From contig WVZU01000367.1 in NCBI GenBank assembly GCA_011772275.1, positions 3,546 through 8,746 of the forward strand: a stretch of 5,201 nt of DNA, in the 5' to 3' direction. The notes under the pieces were generated by a model, which did not search any database, had not been told where the DNA came from, and worked only from the letters and a program-made list of their open reading frames with translations. Shown here one piece after another: positions 1-5,067 of the stretch. The position numbers and the translations under genes are program-made. The stretch's first letter is position 1. The number at the start of each line of letters is the position of its first letter. The DNA is from Planctomycetales bacterium (GTDB lineage: Bacteria > Planctomycetota > Planctomycetia > Pirellulales > UBA7805).

Positions 1-164
1 GTCAGCAATCCGGGCGAGTTCCCTTACGGTGGAAGCGCCTGCCGTCGCTTGGCGGCTCGATATTTCCAAGGGCATCCCGGATCAGGGCTTGGCGCCCCAG
101 GCCGTGGCCTCTCACCGCTGCGCGGATGGCGACCAGACCGGTCATCCGGGGGGCGGTATGGGGG
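1..164. other. Window edge, no assignable gene
   Basis: Several frames stay open on both strands through this stretch, as expected in GC-rich DNA, but none gives a protein I recognise. One plus-strand frame runs in from the left edge and stops at the TAG at 166-168, overlapping the stop of the minus-strand regulator within CTAG (165-168). A minus-strand frame from ATG at 145 reads 47 codons to a stop at 2-4, with no convincing ribosome binding site. Either could be the end of a neighbouring gene; neither can be supported from this fragment. No clear rho-independent terminator for the regulator is visible. Confidence 0.4.
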
Positions 165-827
165 CTAGTTTTCCGCGGCCACGACGATTTTCTCTGCCGC
201 ATCGTGGCCCAAGGTCGTTTCGGCCCCCTGCACGGCGATCGTGACCACGCCAGCTTCGTCGGAATTGCGGATGACCCGTCCCCGCGCGCCCAGAGACAGG
301 CCGTGGTCACTGAGATAGCGCAAAAATTCAGCCGACTGGTCCCGGACGCGGGTCAGGCGGAATGTGTCCCCGTCACCGCACTTGGCCAGGCTTTGTCCGC
401 GGGTCTTGCGTAACGACCCGTCGGCCTTGGGAATCGGATCCCCGTGCGGATCGACCTCTGGAAAACCTAAACTTTCGTCGATCCGATCCACCAAACGGTC
501 GCTCACCGCATGCTCCATGTTTTCCGCCTCTTCATGGACTTCGTCCCAGCTGAGCCCCAGCGTGTGGACCAGAAACAGCTCGATCAGCCGATGGCGCCGC
601 AGGACCCGCATCGCCAGTGCCACGCCAGCCGCAGTCAGCTGCACACCTCCGTACGGCGTGTAGGTGGCCAGCCGGCCATCGCTGAGCGTCTTGAGCATGC
701 TGGTAACGGTTCCGGGGGAGACGCCCAGGGAGTCGGCGATTTTCCCGGTCGCGGCTGGCCGTCCACCCGATTCGCTGCAGATCTGGTAAATCGTCTTTAC
801 GTAGTTTTCGACGGTGAGGCTGGGCAC
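165..827 (-). CDS. DtxR/MntR-family metal-dependent transcriptional repressor
   Basis: A cytoplasmic 220-residue regulator of the DtxR/IdeR/MntR family, which binds DNA when loaded with Fe(II) or Mn(II) and represses metal-uptake genes. An N-terminal winged helix-turn-helix spans about residues 5-65 (ADSLGVSPGTVTSML is the recognition region). A metal-binding dimerisation domain spans about 66-142, and a FeoA-like SH3 domain about 150-218, so this is the long three-domain form and not the short Bacillus MntR form. By alignment with DtxR, the ancillary-site residues H79, E83 and H98 are present. In the primary site E105 and H106 are kept, DtxR Cys102 is Glu (as in MntR), and the first ligand (Met in DtxR, Asp in MntR) is Asn8. 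The start is GTG at 827, supported by a Shine-Dalgarno 9 bases upstream and by the family N-terminus (LTVENYVKTIY). It stands alone, divergent from mch; no metal transporter is in view, so its targets are unknown. Manganese versus iron response cannot be settled from sequence. Confidence 0.93.
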   Translation of the reverse strand: MPSLTVENYVKTIYQICSESGGRPAATGKIADSLGVSPGTVTSMLKTLSDGRLATYTPYGGVQLTAAGVALAMRVLRRHRLIELFLVHTLGLSWDEVHEEAENMEHAVSDRLVDRIDESLGFPEVDPHGDPIPKADGSLRKTRGQSLAKCGDGDTFRLTRVRDQSAEFLRYLSDHGLSLGARGRVIRNSDEAGVVTIAVQGAETTLGHDAAEKIVVAAEN

Positions 828-836
828 CGGTTAAGA

Positions 837-842
837 CTCCCT
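837..842 (-). promoter_or_regulatory. Ribosome binding site of the DtxR/MntR-family gene
   Basis: On the minus strand these bases read AGGGAG, 9 bases before the GTG start codon at 827-825. This decides the start, since GTG is not the commonest initiator and no ATG lies nearby in frame. The flanking upstream DNA (843-885) is AT-rich compared with the rest of the window and is a plausible place for the promoter, but no convincing -35/-10 pair could be picked. Confidence 0.7.
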
Positions 843-942
843 GCTGCGTAAATAAAAGAACAAATAAGGGTGCCTGGAAATTATCTGAGCGGGCGAGGCT
901 CGTTTTTTTCTCAGGCCGAAAATTTCGCTCTTCCCGCGGTAG

Positions 943-963
943 CGAAAGTCGCCAAGACTTTCG
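943..963. repeat. Perfect 8-bp inverted repeat with 5-base loop
   Basis: CGAAAGTC (943-950) and GACTTTCG (956-963) are exact reverse complements around the loop GCCAA. The arms have further partners close by: TTTCGC (923-928) can pair with GCGAAA (942-947), and 950-960 can pair with 982-993 (AAGGTCTTGACG) with one mismatch and one bulge. The symmetric form could act as a terminator-like or protein-binding hairpin in either direction, but there is no adjacent T-run. My impression is that similar short hairpins recur between genes in Pirellulaceae genomes, which would make this one copy of a dispersed repeat; I cannot test that here. Confidence 0.65.
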
Positions 964-1004
964 GTCATGCCTCTGCCGCTCAAGGTCTTGACGCGTTTAC
1001 GTTC

Positions 1005-1014
1005 ATTTGCAAAT
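1005..1014. repeat. 10-bp perfect palindrome ATTTGCAAAT
   Basis: A self-complementary AT-rich site in GC-rich surroundings, lying between the two divergent genes about 180 bases upstream of the regulator start and about 460 upstream of mch. Such a dyad is the right shape for a dimeric repressor operator. It does not match the longer consensus boxes I know for MntR or IdeR/DtxR, so no binding protein is assigned. Confidence 0.35.
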
Positions 1015-1152
1015 CGACCGTGGACAAGCCACGATCCCGCATCGCTCACCCATTTCCTAGCCAGCGACGGGAAGCCTGTGCCTGGTTAGGGAGACGAGGC
1101 GATTGGACATTTCAGCCAATGGATCCTGCGTCGAGCCTCATCTGGCCCCGTC

Positions 1153-1182
1153 CGACGCGGCCAGGCAAAGACCTGGCCGTCG
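1153..1182. repeat. Strong hairpin in the mch upstream region
   Basis: CGGCCAGG (1158-1165) and CCTGGCCG (1172-1179) form a perfect 8-bp stem with the 6-base loop CAAAGA. The stem is extended by CGA (1153-1155) pairing with TCG (1180-1182) across a two-base bulge, giving 11 pairs in all. No T-run follows on either strand, so it does not look like an intrinsic terminator. It is the most stable fold visible in the region and sits in a row with weaker hairpins (1096-1263), which fits a structured leader RNA or a small RNA, but nothing identifies its class. Confidence 0.5.
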
Positions 1183-1224
1183 CACAGCCGATGGCTTGTC
1201 GGCAATTCGGGCCAGCCGGTGGTC

Positions 1225-1238
1225 CGACCAGCTGGTCG
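1225..1238. repeat. 14-bp perfect palindrome CGACCAGCTGGTCG
   Basis: A fully self-complementary 14-mer without a loop. Because there is no spacer it is a better candidate for a dimeric protein-binding site than for an RNA hairpin. The flanking CCAGC (1212-1216) and GGT (1221-1223) offer alternative pairings with the same bases. It lies about 230 bases upstream of the mch start; no regulator is known to me for this motif. Confidence 0.4.
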
Positions 1239-1452
1239 CGTCCTCTTCACCGCTGGCGAGCGGCATGCGGCTCACAATGGGAGGATTTCCAATTCGCGGA
1301 CACCCTCACGTAAGTCCATCCGGCCAAACCCATTTTAGGAAGCCGGGGGGATGAGAACAATGAATCCCGCAGCGGATCAGCGGTGAAGCGGGCATTGCGA
1401 GGGCCCCGGCTGTGGGCCATGATAAGGCGACGTGGCATTCAATTTTTCCTCT

Positions 1453-1458
1453 AGGAGG
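1453..1458 (+). promoter_or_regulatory. Ribosome binding site of mch
   Basis: AGGAGG is an ideal Shine-Dalgarno core, 12 bases before the ATG at 1471. It decides the start of mch against an in-frame GTG at 1432, which would add 13 residues and place this site inside the coding region. CCTC (1448-1451) just upstream can pair with GAGG (1455-1458) through a three-base loop, a weak hairpin that could partly mask the site. Confidence 0.75.
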
Positions 1459-1470
1459 CCAGAGCTACCG

Positions 1471-2421
1471 ATGTCGCTGCAGCTGAATCAGCGGGCCTTG
1501 CGGATTGGTGAGCGGATTCTGGAGTCGAGCACCGCTTATCGCGTCGCGTCGATCAGGCTGGCCAGCGGCGCTCGTCTGGTGGATTGCGGTGTGCGGGCTG
1601 CTGGCGGTCTGGAGGCGGGACGGCTGTTGGCCGAATGCTGCATGGCCGGTTTGGGTCAGGTGCGATTTGTGCCCGGAGACCCGCAGCTGGGTCCGGGCCC
1701 CACCCTCCAGGTCCGCACCGATCAGCCGCTGGCCGCCTGCATGGCCGCTCAATACGCCGGCTGGGAAATCAAGGTCCGGGACTTCTTTGCGATGGGTTCC
1801 GGACCGATGCGGGCCGCGGCCGGGCGCGAGGAAATTTTCAACGCGATCGGCCACACCGAGTCGGCAGCGGCCGTGTTGGGAGTCCTGGAGACGCGCATCT
1901 TTCCCGACGACGACGTCGTGGGGTACCTTGCCGAATCGTGCGGTGTGCCCTCCGGCCAGGTCACGCTATTGATCGCCCCCACGGCCAGCCTGGCCGGGAA
2001 CGTACAAATCGTGGCTCGAAGTGTGGAAACCGCTCTGCACAAGCTTTACGAACTGAATGTCGACCTGACCCGGGTGCTTAGCGGATACGGCACCGCCCCG
2101 CTGCCGCCGGTAGCCGCCGACGACCTGGCCGCCATCGGGCGGACCAACGACGCGATTCTTTACGGCAGCCAGGTGACGCTGTGGGTCGCAGGCGAAGACG
2201 CCTCTTGGAAAGAAATCGGCCCCCAAATCCCCAGCATCCGTTCCCCGGATTACGGTGAGCCGTTTGCGAAGATTTTTCAGCGGTACGACCACGATTTTTA
2301 CAAGATCGACCGCAAGCTGTTCAGTCCGGCGGTTGTCCAGTTGATCAACGTCGAAACGGGATCAACTTTTCGCTTTGGAAAAACCAATCCTGAAATCGTG
2401 CGGCTATCGTTTGGCACGTAG
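1471..2421 (+). CDS. mch: Methenyltetrahydromethanopterin cyclohydrolase
   Basis: Mch (EC 3.5.4.27) is a cytoplasmic enzyme that interconverts N5,N10-methenyl-H4MPT and N5-formyl-H4MPT with water. In bacteria it serves the H4MPT-linked route that oxidises or detoxifies formaldehyde to formate. The 316-residue product has the family's usual length and reads as Mch throughout: ESSTAYRVAS (18-27), DCGVRAAGGLEAG (38-50), TDQPLAACMAAQYAGWEI (83-100), FFAMGSGPMRA (105-115), ETRIFPDD (140-147), LIAPTASLAGNVQI (167-180) and GRTNDAILYG (223-232). R183 and E186 in VARSVE match, as I recall, the Arg and Glu reported as catalytic in the archaeal enzyme. After YG the common second Gly is Ser233, a mild variant. 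It heads a plus-strand gene set: an ATP-grasp ligase follows after 22-91 bases depending on that gene's start. The start ATG is backed by AGGAGG. No truncation or frameshift is seen. Confidence 0.96.
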   Translation: MSLQLNQRALRIGERILESSTAYRVASIRLASGARLVDCGVRAAGGLEAGRLLAECCMAGLGQVRFVPGDPQLGPGPTLQVRTDQPLAACMAAQYAGWEIKVRDFFAMGSGPMRAAAGREEIFNAIGHTESAAAVLGVLETRIFPDDDVVGYLAESCGVPSGQVTLLIAPTASLAGNVQIVARSVETALHKLYELNVDLTRVLSGYGTAPLPPVAADDLAAIGRTNDAILYGSQVTLWVAGEDASWKEIGPQIPSIRSPDYGEPFAKIFQRYDHDFYKIDRKLFSPAVVQLINVETGSTFRFGKTNPEIVRLSFGT

Positions 2422-2512
2422 TCGGCGTTGAGCAACACGTTTTGTGGCTACCGCAGCCGGGCTGTGGGTGGCCTCCGGCGGAAAAATCGATTTTGCAACC
2501 GATCACAATCCC

Positions 2513-3385
2513 GTGCACATTATCGTCCTCGGTTCCCTGGAAAGCTGGTATGTGAAAGATCTGCGGCGCGCGGCCGCAGGACGGCACATCATTACGCCGC
2601 ACACCTTTCGCGGACTGGCCAGCAACCTTTCTCCTTCTTCGCTGGACGTACTGAGCGGCGACGGCGAGCTGCTGAGCGCCGATGCGGTGCTGGTCCGTAC
2701 CATGCCGCCCGGTTCCTTAGAACAGGTCGTGTTTCGCATGGACGCCCTGGGGCGGTTGCACGAAGCCGGGCTGGTTGTCGTAAATCCCCCCCGCGCCATC
2801 GAGACGGCCGTCGACAAATACCTGGCCACCGCCAAGCTTCGCGCTGCCGGCCTGGACGTACCGCCCACCTGGTGCGGGCAGCTGGCCGACGATGCCCTGC
2901 GGGCGTTTGCCCAACTGGGGGGGGATGTGGTGGTCAAACCGCTGTTCGGGGGGGAAGGCCGCGGGATCACGCGGATCAGCGACCCGGCGCTGGCAGAGCG
3001 AGCTTTTCGGATGTTGGAACAGCTGGGCGCGGTGATTTACCTGCAACCATTTATCGAACACGAGGGGTTCGACCTGCGGCTGCTGGTGGTTGGCCGCAGG
3101 GTGTTGGGAATCCGCCGCCGCAGCGCGACGGACTGGCGTACCAACGTCAGCCGTGGCGCGGTGGCGGAACCGCTGGAGGTGACCGAACCGTTGGTCGAAC
3201 TGGCTCGACGCGCGGCGGACGCCGTCGGGGCACCGCTGGCCGGCGTCGACCTGTTGCCGGCGAAAGATGGCCGCCTGTACGCCCTGGAAGTCAACGGCGT
3301 GCCGGGTTGGCAAGCGGTCGCCCGCACATGGAACATCGACGTGGCCGATCTGGTGCTCAAGCTGTTGGAGTCTTGCTGCGGATGA
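2513..3385 (+). CDS. RimK-like ATP-grasp ligase, probable role in H4MPT cofactor tailoring
   Basis: An ATP-grasp protein of the RimK / MptN / CofF type, which joins an amino acid (typically glutamate) to a carboxylate through an acyl phosphate. Numbering from the GTG at 2513 gives 290 residues. The N-terminal domain (MHIIVLGSLESWYVKDLRRA) is followed by NPPRAIETAVDKYLA (91-105), typical of RimK. The ATP-binding lysine and glycine loop are in VVVKPLFGGEGRGI (139-152). QPFIEHEGFDLRLLVVG (178-194) matches the family. The Mg-binding Asp, Glu and Asn are in GVDLLP (244-249) and LEVNGVPGW (258-266). The start is uncertain: in-frame GTGs at 2444 and 2468 would add 23 or 15 residues, none of the three has a good Shine-Dalgarno, and 2513 fits the family N-terminus best. 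The gene lies directly after mch and overlaps the next gene by ATGA. A RimK-like gene beside mch is, from memory, recurrent in bacterial H4MPT gene islands, suggesting glutamylation or a similar step on the pterin; archaeal MptN does this. The substrate is inferred. Confidence 0.88.
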   Translation: MHIIVLGSLESWYVKDLRRAAAGRHIITPHTFRGLASNLSPSSLDVLSGDGELLSADAVLVRTMPPGSLEQVVFRMDALGRLHEAGLVVVNPPRAIETAVDKYLATAKLRAAGLDVPPTWCGQLADDALRAFAQLGGDVVVKPLFGGEGRGITRISDPALAERAFRMLEQLGAVIYLQPFIEHEGFDLRLLVVGRRVLGIRRRSATDWRTNVSRGAVAEPLEVTEPLVELARRAADAVGAPLAGVDLLPAKDGRLYALEVNGVPGWQAVARTWNIDVADLVLKLLESCCG

Positions 3386-5067
3386 GCATCGTGACGCCAG
3401 CCCGAATGGTGAATGTCGCTCAGCGGATGTCGGCGTACGCGCGGCAGGCGCCCGACCAGTTGGCCGTGGTGCAGCCTGTGGGGCGGAACGCCGCGGGGAA
3501 ATATGGCTACCGAAAAATCACCTATCGAGAACTGGACGAGGAGAGCAACCGCCTGGCATCGGGGCTAACCCGACTGGGCGTGCAGCCGGGCACGCGGCTG
3601 GTGCTGCTGGTCAAACCGGGCATCGATTTCGTCTGTCTGGTCTTCGCCCTCTTGAAAAACGGGGCGGTGACGGTGCTGGTCGATCCCGGCATGGGACGCA
3701 AAAATCTGCTGCGGTGCCTGGCGGAGACGCAGCCGGAGGGCTTTATTGCCGTGCCGCCGGTGCACGCTGTCCGCAGTTTGCTGCGCCGTCGATTTCCCAA
3801 ATCCCGCTTCCACGTCACCGCCGGGCGACGCTGGTTCTGGGGCGGTGTGACCCTAAACCAGCTGCGCCGTATCGGTTCCGCCGCGCCGCTGGAGATGACC
3901 CACGGAGGCGCGGACCCGGCGGCAATCATCTTTACCACCGGCAGTACGGGCGTGCCCAAGGGTGTCCTCTACCGGCACTCCCATTTTGACCAACAAGTGA
4001 CGGAGATCCAGCAGCGGTACGGCATCGAAGCAGGTGCCGTCGACCTGGCGGCGTTTCCCTTGTTCGGCTTGTTCAACAGCGGGATGGGCGTCACCACGGT
4101 CGTGCCGGACATGGACGCCACGCGTCCGGCAAGCGCCGATCCGGAAAAATTTATCGCCGTGGCCAACGACTGGAACGCCACCCAATCGTTCGCTTCACCC
4201 GCGCTCTGGTACCAGGTGGGCCGCTATTGCCAGCGTCAGGGAGTGCGGATGCCGACGTTTCGCAAGCTCTTTTCAGCCGGCGCGCCCGTGCCAGGCCATG
4301 TACTGGCCCGCCTGAAAGCCGCCCTGCCCGCAGACGGGGAAATTCATACTCCCTACGGCGCTACCGAAGCGCTGCCAGTGGCCACGATCGAGGCCAGCGA
4401 GGTCCTGGACCAGACCCAGGCGCAAACGGACGAAGGCAGCGGCGTTTGCGTGGGCCGGCGGTTTCCGGGGATCCAATGGCGCGTCATCGAAATCGTCGAC
4501 GGCCCGCTGGCAAGTTTCCAGGATGCTCAGATCCTTGAGCCAGGACAAATTGGCGAACTGATCGTCAGCGGGCCGGTCGTGACCGATCAGTATGTGACCC
4601 GTCGGGAGGCCAATGCCTTGAGCAAGATCGTTGCCGGCCAGCAGCTGTGGCACCGCATGGGTGACGTCGGTTACCTTGATAGCGCGGAACGTTTTTGGTT
4701 CTGCGGACGGATGGCTCATCGTGTCCGCACCCCGACCGGCACCTTGTTCACGATTCCCTGCGAGGCGGTCTTCAATACGCATCCGGCCGTATACCGGTCG
4801 GCCCTGGTGGGGGTCGGTGCTGCGGGTCGCCAGCGGCCGGTGCTGGTCGTGGAACCGGTGGCGGAACATTTTCCCACCACACCCCAGGACCGCCGGGACT
4901 TGGTCGCCCAATTACGCCAGATCGCTGAACAACATCCCCACACGGCCCAGATCGACGATTTTCTGCTGCGACGATCGCTGCCGGTGGATATTCGCCACAA
5001 TGCCAAAATTTTTCGGGAAAAGCTGCGTCCCTGGGCCGCGACCCGTCTGGAACGGGGGCGAGGTTGA
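3382..5067 (+). CDS. oleC: OleC-like AMP-forming ligase (beta-lactone synthetase family)
   Basis: A 561-residue member of the acyl-AMP-forming (ANL) superfamily, full length for OleC. OleC uses ATP to close a 2-alkyl-3-hydroxy acid, made by OleA and OleD, into a beta-lactone, which OleB decarboxylates to a long-chain olefin. Visible motifs: ATP-binding loop FTTGSTGVPKG (184-194); the OleC-type stretch AAFPLFGLFNSGMGVTTV (223-240) with VPDMDATRPA (241-250); SAGAPVP (298-304); HTPYGATEALPVA (322-334) holding the A5 YGATE; HRMGDVGYLD (424-433) with the ribose-binding Asp428; CGRMAHRV (441-448); and RHNAKIFREKL (539-549), whose K542 is the likely A10 lysine. The ATG at 3382 overlaps the stop of the ATP-grasp gene (ATGA), with GGAG 11 bases upstream, so translation is probably coupled. 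No oleA, oleB or oleD is in the window, so the pathway is unproven; a plain fatty acyl-CoA ligase or another carboxylate-activating role is possible. The same frame stays open upstream to about 2428, but that part is only the shifted reading of the ATP-grasp gene. Confidence 0.87.
   Translation: MSIVTPARMVNVAQRMSAYARQAPDQLAVVQPVGRNAAGKYGYRKITYRELDEESNRLASGLTRLGVQPGTRLVLLVKPGIDFVCLVFALLKNGAVTVLVDPGMGRKNLLRCLAETQPEGFIAVPPVHAVRSLLRRRFPKSRFHVTAGRRWFWGGVTLNQLRRIGSAAPLEMTHGGADPAAIIFTTGSTGVPKGVLYRHSHFDQQVTEIQQRYGIEAGAVDLAAFPLFGLFNSGMGVTTVVPDMDATRPASADPEKFIAVANDWNATQSFASPALWYQVGRYCQRQGVRMPTFRKLFSAGAPVPGHVLARLKAALPADGEIHTPYGATEALPVATIEASEVLDQTQAQTDEGSGVCVGRRFPGIQWRVIEIVDGPLASFQDAQILEPGQIGELIVSGPVVTDQYVTRREANALSKIVAGQQLWHRMGDVGYLDSAERFWFCGRMAHRVRTPTGTLFTIPCEAVFNTHPAVYRSALVGVGAAGRQRPVLVVEPVAEHFPTTPQDRRDLVAQLRQIAEQHPHTAQIDDFLLRRSLPVDIRHNAKIFREKLRPWAATRLERGRG

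Larger units (their letters stand above)
828..1470. other. Long divergent intergenic region with many inverted repeats
   Basis: This gap of about 640 bp lies between two divergent genes. It should hold both promoters and the 5' leader of mch. Open frames of 60-150 codons cross it, but none gives a recognisable protein or has a good start signal. What it holds instead is structure: a weak 4-bp hairpin followed by seven T (887-909), a repeat cluster at 915-993, a 10-bp palindrome at 1005-1014, an ATTGG/CCAAT pair nested in GAGGC/GCCTC (1096-1139), a strong hairpin at 1153-1182, smaller hairpins at 1187-1203 and 1250-1263, a 14-bp palindrome at 1225-1238, and a GGCCC/GGGCC pair at 1402-1418. I found no tRNA, rRNA, RNase P, tmRNA or known riboswitch signature. 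Confidence 0.6.

Noticed and set aside
887..909. GAGC/GCTC hairpin followed by seven T, resembling a rho-independent terminator on the plus strand.
   Set aside because: The stem has only 4 pairs with a 7-base loop, and no plus-strand gene ends upstream of it; the regulator is on the other strand.
988..1016. TTGACG at 988-993 as a sigma-70 -35 box for mch.
   Set aside because: No acceptable -10 hexamer lies 16-18 bases downstream, and the site is nearly 480 bases from the mch start.
870..1313. A 147-codon plus-strand frame in the intergenic region.
   Set aside because: No ribosome binding site, no recognisable domain, and its composition changes along its length as in non-coding DNA. It also runs through the hairpin cluster.
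1395..1424. TTGCGA with ATGATA as a promoter pair just upstream of mch.
   Set aside because: The -10 match is poor and the spacing is at the upper limit, so it is not better than chance.
828..1470. A known riboswitch, tRNA or other standard RNA gene in the large gap.
   Set aside because: I looked for tRNA T-loop, RNase P, tmRNA, THF, cobalamin, FMN and c-di-GMP signatures and recognised none.
1505..2081. Plus-strand frames of 155-165 codons inside mch.
   Set aside because: They are shifted readings of mch, rich in Arg, Trp, Gly and Pro, with no conserved motif.
2503..3360. Minus-strand frames of 107-198 codons opposite the ATP-grasp gene.
   Set aside because: All are antisense shadows of a gene with complete ATP-grasp motifs; high GC keeps such frames free of stops.
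2428..3381. A plus-strand frame open for 318 codons upstream of, and in frame with, oleC, which would make an 879-residue protein.
   Set aside because: This part lies in a different frame from the ATP-grasp gene, which shows all family motifs over the same bases. The 879-frame segment is arginine-, glycine- and alanine-rich with no recognisable domain, and oleC has its own ATG at the ATGA overlap giving the normal family length.
4273..4911. A 212-codon minus-strand frame opposite oleC.
   Set aside because: It is the antisense reading of the oleC catalytic region, where the plus strand carries the A5 and A7 motifs. It has no recognisable family features.
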